Positions 43,557-52,174 are shown, numbered from the stretch's first letter. The stretch is 64,000 nucleotides of DNA from Salinimicrobium sp963739625 (GCA_963739625.1 CAVUAU010000019.1:62001-126000); one strand, 5' to 3'. Made by a program: numbers and translations. The notes: generated by a model not told the origin, from the letters alone.

Positions 43557-44282
43557 TTAGATAAAGATGTTTTTTAGTACATCTCCTACGAAATATGCCA
43601 GTGTTGCTGCCAAGCCTCCCAGCAGCAGGGTTTCCAATATCCCCCAAATCACATTTTTTTCATTTACTATACTCTTGAGACTTCCCACGATGGCAAGTGC
43701 CACTCCTGTGAGGATACAGGAATACAAAAAGAGTTGCGATTCAATTTCGGGACCGCTGCCGGTAAAGAAGTAGGAGAGAAGTGGGACAGAACCTACAATA
43801 ACAAAACTAACAAAGGTAACCCCGGCGGTTTGGTAGGGCGCTTTTTCACTTTGCACCATTTCCAGTTCTTCCTTCATCATCGTGTCAACCCAAACCTCTT
43901 TATTTGAGGTAATCACTTCTACCACTTTTTCCAGCAACTCTCCTTCGAAACCCTTGGCTGCATAGATCTCCCTGATCTCCTGAACCTCTTTGTCCCGCAG
44001 GTTTTCTATCTCCCAATATTCCACCTGTCGGTGCCGGTTGAAAGCGTCTCTCTCGGCCTTTGTAGAAAAAAAATTGCCGACAGACATTGAAAAGCCGTCG
44101 GCAATTAGATTTGCTATTCCCAGGATCACCACAACAGAAATACCCAGGCTGGCACCTTCGGCACCGGCTACCACAGCAAAGGTTGTGATGGCTCCGTCTA
44201 TTCCTCCGTAAACAAATTCAGCGATATAGTCTTTATTGAAAAAAAAGACCTTTGCTTGGGAATGAAGTTTTGTCTCCTGCAT
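43557..44282 (-). CDS. VIT1/CCC1 family iron or manganese transporter
   Basis: 241 residues. The first helix region IAEFVYGGIDGAITTFAVVAGAEGASLG is the family signature, followed by GIANLIADGFSMSVGNFFSTKAE. A cytosolic, Glu-rich segment (about 85-150) matches the metal-binding domain of VIT proteins, with YQTAGVTFVSFVIVGSVPLL leading to the last three helices. The family exports or stores Fe2+ or Mn2+. It follows the P19-like gene by 24 bases on the same strand, which supports a link with iron. Confidence 0.94.
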   Translation of the reverse strand: MQETKLHSQAKVFFFNKDYIAEFVYGGIDGAITTFAVVAGAEGASLGISVVVILGIANLIADGFSMSVGNFFSTKAERDAFNRHRQVEYWEIENLRDKEVQEIREIYAAKGFEGELLEKVVEVITSNKEVWVDTMMKEELEMVQSEKAPYQTAGVTFVSFVIVGSVPLLSYFFTGSGPEIESQLFLYSCILTGVALAIVGSLKSIVNEKNVIWGILETLLLGGLAATLAYFVGDVLKNIFI

Positions 44283-44306
44283 TATGGAGGTGGGTTGAAT
44301 TAATTT

Positions 44307-44837
44307 TTATTCGGGTCCATGGGGCTCCCTACCTGTCTCCATCTCAATTTCTATATCTACCTTGACATCTTTTTCATATCTTTTTCCCTTGATCTCATCA
44401 TGCCTGTGGAAGGTAGGAGCCGGTATTTCAACCTGTACCCTGTATTTACCCGATTTTGGAATCTTGAAAAAAGCACCGTAGTGCAACAGGAACGGGTGCC
44501 ATAAGAACGGAAAATCTGTATCAATAATTAGATTATCCTGGTCGTCATACACTTTTCCCTTGATCTTTAAACCGGGAATGAATCTCTTGTCTTTTTTATC
44601 CCTCACCACAATTTCCAGGTGAGTATTCTTGTCTTTTTCGGGAGTATTCCATTGAAGTTCCCCGCCTTGTAGTTGGTAAGTTCCTTCGGCCTCTTCGGAA
44701 GCCAAACTAATAATGTAATCGTCAACCTCTTTTTCGGCGTGGTTATCAATACTTTTCATGTAATCAAGAGCAGCGGAATATGCCTTTCCCTGATCTTCTG
44801 CGAGCTTTTTCTTTTTCTCTTTGTCCTTGATCTCCAT
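44307..44837 (-). CDS. P19/Tp34-like iron-transport domain protein
   Basis: 176 residues. A charged helical N-terminus is followed by a beta-sandwich resembling the Tp34/P19 iron-transport family: HLEIVVRDKKDKRFIPGLKI, DFPFLWHPFLLHYGAFFKIP, and YRVQVEIPAPTFHRHDEI. In that family His and Met residues bind copper and iron in the periplasm. Here no signal peptide is visible, and the His pairs (WHPF, LHYG, HRHD) are kept. It is upstream of VIT1 in one operon. The family match is by eye and moderate. Confidence 0.72.
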   Translation of the reverse strand: MEIKDKEKKKKLAEDQGKAYSAALDYMKSIDNHAEKEVDDYIISLASEEAEGTYQLQGGELQWNTPEKDKNTHLEIVVRDKKDKRFIPGLKIKGKVYDDQDNLIIDTDFPFLWHPFLLHYGAFFKIPKSGKYRVQVEIPAPTFHRHDEIKGKRYEKDVKVDIEIEMETGREPHGPE

Positions 44838-44922
44838 ATTTTCAATTTTAAGAATTATACTTTCCCATAAATTAAGAATAAGAAGCTGCGATCTCTCCTA
44901 AATGCCTGTTAAAAGACCTTTT

Positions 44923-44937
44923 AAAAATGCCTTTTTT
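44923..44937. repeat. Variant palindrome AAAAATGCCTTTTTT
   Basis: Related to the AAAAATGNCATTTTT family but with CCT for CAT. It lies in the 162-base gap upstream of the P19-like gene; the gap shows no other feature. Confidence 0.4.
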
Positions 44938-44999
44938 GAACCCTTTCTTCGGAAGGATCTCAATAGCCGTTTTTTCTGCGGAAGAATCTTCAACGAGCA

Positions 45000-45518
45000 T
45001 TATCTGTATGGGGTCGTGCCTTTCACCTGATGTGGATTCGGGATTTTCCTGCGCATAATAAGAGCTGCAATGGCGGCTGTTATGACTCCTGTTACAGCTG
45101 CCCAGATCATGCTTTGAAAGATATAATTCTTCAACCCGAAATAAGCATCGGCTTCTTCTCTTGTCATTTCGCCGGTATTTACAGAATAATCTGCTATGTT
45201 GGTAAAATATTCTGGCGTGATAACTTCAGAAATCAACAGCTGCACAAAAGGAGATAGTATGACAATCCCGGCGGTGAGGAGGAGACCGCTGAAGAATCCC
45301 TGTTTCCAGGACATGACTCCGTTAAAAAATTTTTTTCGCTTGTCAAACAGGGCGAGCAGGTAAATACCGATAGCCACTACTCCAAAAAAGCCGGTGTAAA
45401 AGGCGTGGTCTGCAATCTTTTCGTCGTGGAATCCAAAAGATTTTTCACCCAGCATCCAAAGGATCATTACAACTGAAAAAATAATGGCCCATTTGATTTC
45501 GATGCGGTATTTCTTCAC
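45000..45518 (-). CDS. DUF4199 family membrane protein
   Basis: 172 residues with four hydrophobic helices: EIKWAIIFSVVMILWMLGE, AFYTGFFGVVAIGIYLLALF, QGFFSGLLLTAGIVILSPFVQ, and SMIWAAVTGVITAAIAALI. The pattern and the loop EYFTNIADYSVNTGEMTREEADAYF match DUF4199, a family of Bacteroidota of unknown function often found beside glycosyltransferases. Here it lies downstream of the secA terminator. No neighbour explains its role. Confidence 0.88.
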   Translation of the reverse strand: MKKYRIEIKWAIIFSVVMILWMLGEKSFGFHDEKIADHAFYTGFFGVVAIGIYLLALFDKRKKFFNGVMSWKQGFFSGLLLTAGIVILSPFVQLLISEVITPEYFTNIADYSVNTGEMTREEADAYFGLKNYIFQSMIWAAVTGVITAAIAALIMRRKIPNPHQVKGTTPYR

Positions 45519-45573
45519 AATGTAATGGATTAGTCTATTAAAAGTAAGAAAAACATAGCGATTTCTAATAAAA

Positions 45574-45605
45574 AAAATCCCGAAGTAATAACTCCGGGAT
45601 TTTTG
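45574..45605 (-). terminator. Terminator of secA
   Basis: AAAAATCCCG / CGGGATTTTT stem with a 12-base loop; A-rich before and T-rich after, so it works in both directions. It ends 25 bases before the secA stop. Confidence 0.82.
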
Positions 45606-45629
45606 TTCAAAATCATTAAAAACAAGTTT

Positions 45630-48600
45630 CTATTCGTCTACCAGCACCCAATCTCCCTTGTCGAGCAGAGGAATAGCCTGTTTAAATTTCATGCTTTTGT
45701 TCTCGCCGCTCATCACATTCTTGATGGTCACTTTATCGTTACGACCAATTTTTGGACGTTCCCTCGTGATGGTTTCGGTAACCTGTGGGCGAGGCTGTTG
45801 ACGCTGGCCTGCAGCCCTGCTTTGCGCAGCTCTCTCGTCCATATTTGGAATTTCTTCCTTGGTAGTTTCCATCTTTTCGGTACGTCTTGTTTGACGGGCT
45901 TCGCGTATGTTCTGCGGATTTGGTGCCGGCAATTCTCCTTTGAAAAGGAAGGAGATCACATCTTTGTTCACCTGGTCCAGCATCACTTTAAAGAGTTCAA
46001 AGGCCTCAAACTTGTAGATCAATAGAGGATCTTTTTGCTCGTGAACCGCCAACTGCACACTCTGCTTTAATTCATCCATTTTACGAAGGTGGGTTTTCCA
46101 CGCGTCGTCAATAATGGCCAAACTAATGTTCTTCTCGAAGTCGCTGATGAGTTGTTTTCCTTCGGTTTCGTAAGCTTTTTCAAGATTTGTCACCACCTGT
46201 AGCGTCTTCACCCCATCGGTAAACGGAACAGAGATGCGAATAAAGTTGTTGGACTCATCTTCCCAAACCTGCTTGATCACAGGGAAAGCAGCAGCAGCAT
46301 TGTGCTTCATTTTCTCCTGGTAGTGCGTGTAAGCAGCCTTGTAAGTTACACCTGCTATCTTCTGAAAATCCATTTTTTCGAACTCTTCCTTAGAAATGGG
46401 AGAACTCATTGAGAAATAACGGATCAATTCAAATTCAAAATTCTTGTAGTCGTTCGCCAGCTTGTTAGTTTCTGCGATTCCTTCCGCAGTATCATAGATC
46501 ATGTTGGCGATATCTACTCTTAATCTGTCTCCAAAAAGGGCATGGTAACGGCGTTTGTAAACCACCTCACGCTGCGCGTTCATTACATCATCATACTCCA
46601 GCAGTCGCTTACGCACCCCAAAGTTGTTCTCTTCTACCTTCTTCTGCGCACGCTCAATAGACTTAGAGATCATTGAATGCTGGATCACTTCTCCTTCTTC
46701 AAGACCCATGCGGTCCATGAGCTTGGCAATCTTTTCAGAACCAAACAAACGCATCAGGTTGTCTTCCAAAGAAACATAAAATTGGGAACTACCCGGGTCA
46801 CCCTGACGTCCTGCACGACCTCTCAACTGCCTGTCTACACGACGGGAATCGTGTCGCTCTGTACCAATAATGGCAAGACCGCCGGCTTCCTTAACTTCTT
46901 TGCTCAGTTTGATGTCAGTACCACGACCCGCCATGTTAGTGGCAATGGTCACGATACCCGAGTTACCTGCTTCGGCAACAATGTCGGCTTCTTTCTTGTG
47001 CAGTTTCGCGTTAAGTACATTGTGAGGTACATTACGCAGCTTCAGCATACGGCTAAGCAGCTCAGAAATCTCAACCGAGGTGGTACCAATAAGCACAGGT
47101 CTTCCGGCTTTTGAAAGTTCGGTAACCTGGTCGATAACCGCGTTGTATTTTTCTCTTTTTGTTTTATAAACCAGATCCTCTTTGTCCTTACGGGCAATTG
47201 GGCGGTTAGTAGGAATTTCCACCACATCGAGTTTATAGATCTCCCAGAATTCACCTGCTTCGGTTACAGCAGTACCGGTCATCCCGGCAAGTTTGCTGTA
47301 CATTCTAAAGTAGTTTTGCAGGGTAACTGTGGCAAAGGTTTGCGTGGCATCTTCGATCTTTACGCTTTCCTTAGCCTCGATCGCCTGGTGTAACCCGTCG
47401 CTGTAACGGCGGCCTTCCATGATACGGCCGGTTTGCTCATCTACAATCTTCACCTTATTCTCGATCACCACATATTCTGTGTCTTTTTCAAAAAGCGTGT
47501 AGGCTTTCAAAAGCTGACGCATCGTGTGGATGCGTTCACTTTTTACGCTGTAGTCGCGGAAAAGCTCTTCTTTCTTTTCTGCCTCTTCTTCCTTGGAAAG
47601 TCCTTCTTTTTCGATCTTCGCGATCTCCATCCCAATCTCGGGCATTACAAAGAAGTTGGGATCATCTTTTCCTGAAAGATACTCGATCCCTTTATCTGTG
47701 AGGTCTATTTGGTTGTTCTTTTCATCGATCACAAAGTACAGCTCGGCATCAACCTTCGGCATTTCGCGGTTGTTGTCCTGCATGTAGTAGTTCTCTGTCT
47801 TCTGAAGAAGTGCTTTTACACCTTCTTCACTCAGGAATTTGATCAACGCCTTGTTCTTCGGAAGTCCGCGATAGACGCGAAGCAGGTCAAAGCCTCCTCC
47901 TTTGTTGTCACCGGCGGCTATTTTCTTCTTGGCTTCGGCAAGAACACCGGTCAAATATTTTTTCTGAACTTCAACAATATTTCCAACTGCCGGCTTCAAC
48001 TGGTCAAACTCGTGTACATCTCCTTTTGGAATAGGACCCGAAATAATAAGAGGCGTACGGGCGTCATCTACCAGTACCGAATCCACCTCATCTACGATGG
48101 CAAAATTGTGAGGGCGTTGTACCAGGTCATCGGGAGCATGGGACATGTTGTCGCGCAGGTAGTCAAAACCAAATTCGTTGTTGGTACCGTAAGTGATATC
48201 TGCATTGTAAGCCTTTCTCCTTGAAGCCGAGTTTGGCCTGTGGTAATCTATACAATCCACGCTCAAACCGTGGAACTGGAACAAAGGTGCCATCCAGGCG
48301 CTGTCCCTTTTTGCAAGGTAGTCGTTCACCGTTACCAGGTGCACCCCGTTCCCGGTAAGCGCGTTGAGGTACATGGGCAAAGTAGCCACAAGGGTTTTTC
48401 CTTCCCCTGTCTGCATCTCTGCAATCTTACCCTGGTGCATCGCAATACCACCAATAAGCTGCACATCATAATGTACCATATCCCAGGTCACGGGTTTACC
48501 CGCGGCATCCCAGGAATTGTTCCAAATGGCGTGGTCGCCGTCAAGGTTTACGTAATCTTTTTCTGCGGAAAGTTCCCGATCATAGGCAGAAGCAGTCACT

Positions 48601-48989
48601 TTTAGCTGCTCATTGGCAGCAAAACGCTTTGCTGTTTCTTTTACAGTAGCAAAAGCTTCCGGAAGTATGTCGTTAAGAACACCTTCAGAGAGCTCGTAGG
48701 CTTTCTCTTTGAGTGCGTCTATTTCTGTGTAGATGTCTTCTTTGCGGGTGATATCTTCAGAGGCATCTGCTTCGGCATTCAGGCTTTCTATTTGCTCGTT
48801 CACCTCGCGGGTTGCTTCCTGAATTTTGCTTTTGAAGGTAGTGGTCTTGGCGCGAAGCTCGTCCAGTGATAATGCTTCAAATTCCTTTTCCAGTGCTCGT
48901 ATTTTGTCGACGATAGGCTGAATCTCCTTAATGTCTTTTTTAGACTTATCGCCAACAAAAACTTTTAATACGGAATCTAAAAAACTCAT
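45630..48989 (-). CDS. secA: Preprotein translocase ATPase SecA
   Basis: 1119 residues, the long Bacteroidota form. It drives secretory proteins through SecYEG. Walker A is MQTGEGKT, and DEAD-box elements YGTNNEFGFDYLRDN, VDEVDSVLVDDARTPLI, and TIATNMAGRGTDIKLS are all in place, with RRVDRQLRGRAGRQGDPG near the second RecA domain. A helical insert of about 100 residues (AVGNIVEVQKKYLTGV onwards) is lineage-typical. The C-terminus ends DKGDWVLVDE without the CxCxSG zinc tail that binds SecB. A perfect TAACTTTG -7 box precedes the start. Confidence 0.98.
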   Translation of the reverse strand: MSFLDSVLKVFVGDKSKKDIKEIQPIVDKIRALEKEFEALSLDELRAKTTTFKSKIQEATREVNEQIESLNAEADASEDITRKEDIYTEIDALKEKAYELSEGVLNDILPEAFATVKETAKRFAANEQLKVTASAYDRELSAEKDYVNLDGDHAIWNNSWDAAGKPVTWDMVHYDVQLIGGIAMHQGKIAEMQTGEGKTLVATLPMYLNALTGNGVHLVTVNDYLAKRDSAWMAPLFQFHGLSVDCIDYHRPNSASRRKAYNADITYGTNNEFGFDYLRDNMSHAPDDLVQRPHNFAIVDEVDSVLVDDARTPLIISGPIPKGDVHEFDQLKPAVGNIVEVQKKYLTGVLAEAKKKIAAGDNKGGGFDLLRVYRGLPKNKALIKFLSEEGVKALLQKTENYYMQDNNREMPKVDAELYFVIDEKNNQIDLTDKGIEYLSGKDDPNFFVMPEIGMEIAKIEKEGLSKEEEAEKKEELFRDYSVKSERIHTMRQLLKAYTLFEKDTEYVVIENKVKIVDEQTGRIMEGRRYSDGLHQAIEAKESVKIEDATQTFATVTLQNYFRMYSKLAGMTGTAVTEAGEFWEIYKLDVVEIPTNRPIARKDKEDLVYKTKREKYNAVIDQVTELSKAGRPVLIGTTSVEISELLSRMLKLRNVPHNVLNAKLHKKEADIVAEAGNSGIVTIATNMAGRGTDIKLSKEVKEAGGLAIIGTERHDSRRVDRQLRGRAGRQGDPGSSQFYVSLEDNLMRLFGSEKIAKLMDRMGLEEGEVIQHSMISKSIERAQKKVEENNFGVRKRLLEYDDVMNAQREVVYKRRYHALFGDRLRVDIANMIYDTAEGIAETNKLANDYKNFEFELIRYFSMSSPISKEEFEKMDFQKIAGVTYKAAYTHYQEKMKHNAAAAFPVIKQVWEDESNNFIRISVPFTDGVKTLQVVTNLEKAYETEGKQLISDFEKNISLAIIDDAWKTHLRKMDELKQSVQLAVHEQKDPLLIYKFEAFELFKVMLDQVNKDVISFLFKGELPAPNPQNIREARQTRRTEKMETTKEEIPNMDERAAQSRAAGQRQQPRPQVTETITRERPKIGRNDKVTIKNVMSGENKSMKFKQAIPLLDKGDWVLVDE

Positions 48990-49011
48990 AGTTTTTGTTG
49001 TTTAATAGTGT

Positions 49012-49019
49012 CAAAGTTA
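49012..49019 (-). promoter_or_regulatory. -7 box of the secA promoter
   Basis: TAACTTTG on the minus strand, 22 bases before the ATG. The terminator of the upstream DUF2795 gene is directly behind it. Confidence 0.55.
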
Positions 49020-49024
49020 CGCAA

Positions 49025-49052
49025 AAAAAAAGCCTCATTTCCTGAGACTTTT
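49025..49052 (-). terminator. Terminator of the DUF2795 gene
   Basis: AAAAAGCCTCA / TGAGACTTTTT stem (one mismatch) with a TTTCC-type loop and a long T run on the minus strand. Confidence 0.65.
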
Positions 49053-49073
49053 TTCTGCTTTTATTTTGGTATG

Positions 49074-49295
49074 CTAATATTCATCTTCGTTCCAGAGATA
49101 ATCTTCATCTGTAGGATAATCTGGCCAGATCTCCTCGATTGAATCATAGGAATCTCCTTCATCTTCGATGGCCTGAAGGTTTTCTACCACCTCCAATGGG
49201 GCACCCGTCCTGATGGCGTAATCAATTAACTCATCTTTTGTCGCGGGCCACGGTGCATCACTAAGATATGACGCTAATTCTAATGTCCAATACAT
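49074..49295 (-). CDS. DUF2795 family small protein
   Basis: 73 residues. MYWTLELASYLSDAPWPATKDELIDYAIRTGAPLEVVENLQ is the compact DUF2795 fold (a small helical domain), followed by an acidic tail ending EDYLWNEDEY. The family is widespread and functionally undefined. The gene is monocistronic, with one of the clearest promoters in the window (TTG, 19 bases, TATTTTTG) and its own terminator. Confidence 0.9.
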   Translation of the reverse strand: MYWTLELASYLSDAPWPATKDELIDYAIRTGAPLEVVENLQAIEDEGDSYDSIEEIWPDYPTDEDYLWNEDEY

Positions 49296-49318
49296 CGGTT
49301 AATCGGTTTAATTTTTCG

Positions 49319-49348
49319 CAAAAATAATTTTTTTGACGAGATAGTCAA
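49319..49348 (-). promoter_or_regulatory. Promoter of the DUF2795 gene
   Basis: Minus-strand TTG at 49348-49346 and TATTTTTG at 49326-49319 with a 19-base spacer, a full match to the Bacteroidota -33/-7 consensus. Confidence 0.65.
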
Positions 49349-49449
49349 GAAAAAAATCTTTTTTTTTGTCATTATTGTTAAGAACGTTTCTATAACTATA
49401 AAATACTTAAGGATTTTGAAGTTTTAGAAGAGGAGTTCAAAATTCAATT

Positions 49450-50025
49450 TCAGGATCCCTTTTTCGGGAGCCATTGAATTTCTTTGGCCTGCAAGTCTTT
49501 AGACAACTTTCGTGCCAGTACAAAGAAGTAATCGCTCAACCTGTTCAAATATTGCAAAACAAGTTCATCAAAAGGTTCAATTTCATACAAAGCGGCCGCC
49601 AAACGCTCTGCTCTTCTGCAGACACAGCGGGTAATGTGACAAACTGACACGGTTTGGTGCCCGCCGGGTAAAATGAAGTGTGTCATTTCGGGCAGCTCTT
49701 CGTTCATGTTGTCCATTTCCTTTTCCAGCAGTTCAATATCTTCCGCAGAGATCCTGGGAATGTCGAGCCTTTGTTTGCCGCTCTTTAAAAGCGCTTTTTT
49801 AGGATCTGTGGCGAGGATGGAACCCAGGGTGAACAAGCGTTCCTGGATAATGAGTAAAATTTCGTGAGAATGGGCATCGACTTGCTGGTCCCGCAGCATT
49901 CCTATATTTGAGTTGAGTTCGTCAACGGTGCCGTAGCTTTCAATGCGAATGTGATGTTTGGGCACACGTGTGCCACCGAAGAGGGAAGTGGTGCCTTTGT
50001 CTCCGGTTTTGGTGTATATCTTCAT
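49450..50025 (-). CDS. PduO-type cob(I)alamin adenosyltransferase
   Basis: 191 residues. It transfers the adenosyl group of ATP to cob(I)alamin to make AdoCbl. The PduO signature is complete: MKIYTKTGDKGTTSLFGGTRVPK (ATP-binding N-terminus), SYGTVDELNSNIGMLRDQ, and the helical-bundle motif CHITRCVCRRAERLAAAL followed by LQYLNRLSDYFFVLAR. It supplies the cofactor needed by IcmF (4175) and by the mutase served by MeaB (37220). Two tiny membrane-protein genes lie upstream on the same strand. Confidence 0.96.
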   Translation of the reverse strand: MKIYTKTGDKGTTSLFGGTRVPKHHIRIESYGTVDELNSNIGMLRDQQVDAHSHEILLIIQERLFTLGSILATDPKKALLKSGKQRLDIPRISAEDIELLEKEMDNMNEELPEMTHFILPGGHQTVSVCHITRCVCRRAERLAAALYEIEPFDELVLQYLNRLSDYFFVLARKLSKDLQAKEIQWLPKKGS

Positions 50026-50100
50026 AAAACTGTTCTTGTTTTCAGCGAATTTTTCTGAAAAGCTAAGTTAAGAAATAAAGAACAGGAAAGGAGAACTGTC

Positions 50101-50115
50101 AAAAATGACATTTTT
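50101..50115. repeat. Palindrome AAAAATGNCATTTTT, copy 5 (N=A)
   Basis: Exact copy that overlaps the stop codon of the 56-residue gene at 50114 and lies 76 bases upstream of the adenosyltransferase start. Confidence 0.7.
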
Positions 50116-50284
50116 AGATGATCTTGTTCTCTTTGCTCTTTCTGCGGAAGCGTTCACTCAAAGAACGCCTGTGGTCCAGCTCTTTTTTTCGTCTTTTTTG
50201 GGCTCTGAAGTAAAAGAAAAAGGCCACTATTACACAGATGAAACCAATGTAGAGGTATACTTCGTTGATTATAGGGATTTGCAT
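50114..50284 (-). CDS. Single-pass membrane microprotein, second of a tandem pair
   Basis: 56 residues read on the minus strand from ATG 50284: MQIPIINEVYLYIGFICVI at the start, one membrane helix (about 9-27), then a strongly basic tail with RAQKRRKKELDHRRSLSERF and ending KSKENKII. The topology N-out, tail-in follows the positive-inside rule. It resembles the neighbouring 54-residue gene at 50370 in length, layout and position of the helix, so the two may be duplicates. Stop TAA overlaps a palindrome copy. No family is recognised. Confidence 0.6.
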   Translation of the reverse strand: MQIPIINEVYLYIGFICVIVAFFFYFRAQKRRKKELDHRRSLSERFRRKSKENKII

Positions 50285-50369
50285 GGCACCGGGATTTTAT
50301 GTCTTTTAAAATACAGCAAAAGATAATAAAAGTCCAGTGTTTTAACACTAATTATGAGGCAGTTGAGAA

Positions 50370-50534
50370 TTACTTTCTCTTGTTTTTCTTTTTGTTGTGG
50401 TACCTGTTCCTGAAGTTTCGATCCTTTTTTGCATCGCGATTTCTCCTGGTACGGCTGCGGTTCCAAAGGAAAAATCCGAGGAAAACAAAGATCAGGGCAA
50501 GGTAAAGCAGCAGGTCATTATCAAGAAAATCCAT
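50370..50534 (-). CDS. Single-pass membrane microprotein, first of a tandem pair
   Basis: 54 residues from ATG 50534 on the minus strand: MDFLDNDLLLYLALIFVF, a helix at about 8-25, then an extremely basic tail containing RSRTRRNRDAKKDRNFRNRY and ending KKKNKRK. It lies 27 bases downstream of the LolD-type ATPase gene, on the same strand, and 85 bases before its partner. The Asn-[Asp/Glu]-x-x-Leu-Tyr pattern before the helix is shared with the partner. No function can be given; short basic single-pass proteins often bind lipids or larger membrane complexes. Confidence 0.6.
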   Translation of the reverse strand: MDFLDNDLLLYLALIFVFLGFFLWNRSRTRRNRDAKKDRNFRNRYHNKKKNKRK

Positions 50535-50561
50535 AACAGCAGTTGTTAAAAATCGAATTTT

Positions 50562-51260
50562 TTAGGCTTCTACCACCTTTGTCTTCTCGTCACTCTCCAC
50601 CATTCCATCTCTTAACCTGATGATGCGGTGGGCGTGGCGGGCAATCTCTTCTTCGTGAGTCACAAGAATTACCGTATTGCCGGCGCGGTGAATTTCGTCA
50701 AAGAGGTTCATGATCTCTACAGAGGTCTTCGAATCTAAATTCCCTGTAGGTTCATCGGCAAGAATGATGGATGGTTTGTTGACCAGGGCGCGTCCCACGG
50801 CCACCCGCTGCCGCTGTCCTCCCGAAAGCTGGTTGGGTTTGTGGTCCATCCTGTCGGCGAGACCCACATCTGTTAGTACTTTTTTGGCACGTTCGGCGCG
50901 TTCTGTCCTGGAGGCACCGGCGTAGATCATTGGCAGCGCCACGTTGTCAAGAGCGGTGGTTCTTGGCAACAGGTTAAAGGTCTGGAATACAAAACCTATT
51001 TCTTTGTTCCTTATCTCTGCCAGCTCGTTATCGCTCATTGTGCTCACGTCATTCCCGTTGAGGATGTACTGGCCAGAAGTTGGTGTGTCCAAACAGCCAA
51101 GCAAGTTCATTAGCGTAGATTTCCCCGAACCCGAAGGGCCCATGAAAGCTACATATTCCCCTTTGTCAATATCGAGGTCAATGCCTTTTAAAACTTTTAC
51201 AACTTCCTGCCCCAGGGGGAAATCCCGGGTGATATTCCTGATTTTGATTACGCTGCTCAT
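50562..51260 (-). CDS. LolD/MacB-type ABC transporter ATPase
   Basis: 232 residues. Walker A GPSGSGKST, Q-loop region GFVFQTFNLLPRTTALDNVALPM, signature NQLSGGQRQRVAVGRAL, Walker B SIILADEPTGNLD and the H-loop ILVTHEEEIARHAHRII are all present. The sequence type is that of LolD/MacB ATPases, which power lipoprotein release or tripartite export with MacB-like permeases. No permease gene is adjacent, so the partner must be encoded elsewhere. Two membrane microprotein genes follow it. Confidence 0.94.
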   Translation of the reverse strand: MSSVIKIRNITRDFPLGQEVVKVLKGIDLDIDKGEYVAFMGPSGSGKSTLMNLLGCLDTPTSGQYILNGNDVSTMSDNELAEIRNKEIGFVFQTFNLLPRTTALDNVALPMIYAGASRTERAERAKKVLTDVGLADRMDHKPNQLSGGQRQRVAVGRALVNKPSIILADEPTGNLDSKTSVEIMNLFDEIHRAGNTVILVTHEEEIARHAHRIIRLRDGMVESDEKTKVVEA

Positions 51261-51388
51261 GAAAAATTATTGTACTTCAGGTAAGACGCAAGTTAAGCAG
51301 AAATGTTACAAACCGCCGAAAATTCCAAATTCCGGACTTGGTTCAGCAAAGTCTCCTGACTTTGCTTCTTAACAACTAAAGGTTTTAA

Positions 51389-52174
51389 TCACGCTCTTAT
51401 CACAAAATGCTCCTTCTCCTGTTCTGTTCTAAAGAACACGAAGCCCCAAAAAAAGGTGTCTATCGTCACTCTCACCTGTGGATGTTCTTTTATCTCCTCC
51501 CACGCCTCCTGCATTTCTTTGGACCAATGAATGTCGTCAAAGATCCAAACCGAATCGTTGTGAGCTGTTGGAAGCAATTTTTTAAAGTACTGTAAAGTGG
51601 CCTTTTTTTGATGATTTCCGTCAAAGTAGATGAGATCGTACTTAGGTTTTTCTCCGGAAGGTTTGTTCAGCAGATCGTTAAGAACTGTTTCAAATTCCCC
51701 TTTTAGAAGCTGCACATTGCTGCAGTTGAACTTGTCAAACAGGTTTTCTGCCACCGCTGCAGTGGTGGGACAACCTTCAATAGTTGTGATCTCAACATCA
51801 TTGCCTGCCGAAATGGCTGCTGTTCCTGCTCCTACAGAGGTGCCCAGTTCCAGTGCATTTTTGATGCCCAGGTAAGACACCAGCCGGTTTATGAGCCTGG
51901 CACGCTTTGGAGCGATGCCGGCGTTTAAGGCAATCTCTGAAATTCTTCTTTTACCCGGTTTGAAAACCTTGCTCCCTGCGCCAAAATCCCTTACCTCGAT
52001 ATGTTCTTTTTTGTACTGCAGCTCCTTCATGTATTCCTTGATGAGCTCATAGGAAGGATATTCCTTGTGGTCATAGAAACATTTTGTCACCAGCTGAAAG
52101 ACGAAAGGCGAATGTACCCCATGCTGGTTTTTTGACCGGAAAAGGAACTTTATGTAAGCCAGGATCTGAAACAA
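51389..52174 (-). CDS. Class I SAM-dependent methyltransferase (O-methyltransferase type)
   Basis: 261 residues. The Rossmann SAM site is ALELGTSVGAGTAAISAG, followed by EITTIEGCPTTAAVAENLF and YDLIYFDGNHQKKATLQYFK, a DGNH-type metal and substrate motif as in catechol or caffeoyl-CoA O-methyltransferases. The N-terminal 90 residues (KNQHGVHSPFVFQLVTKCFYD) are typical of a Bacteroidota subgroup. Substrate unknown. It lies between Uup and the LolD-type gene on the same strand but with over 60 bases on each side. Confidence 0.88.
   Translation of the reverse strand: MFQILAYIKFLFRSKNQHGVHSPFVFQLVTKCFYDHKEYPSYELIKEYMKELQYKKEHIEVRDFGAGSKVFKPGKRRISEIALNAGIAPKRARLINRLVSYLGIKNALELGTSVGAGTAAISAGNDVEITTIEGCPTTAAVAENLFDKFNCSNVQLLKGEFETVLNDLLNKPSGEKPKYDLIYFDGNHQKKATLQYFKKLLPTAHNDSVWIFDDIHWSKEMQEAWEEIKEHPQVRVTIDTFFWGFVFFRTEQEKEHFVIRA

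Noticed and set aside
45603..48605. Several long plus-strand frames inside secA
   Set aside because: They are antisense shadows of a strongly conserved 1119-residue protein; compositions rich in His, Phe and Val are typical of antisense frames.
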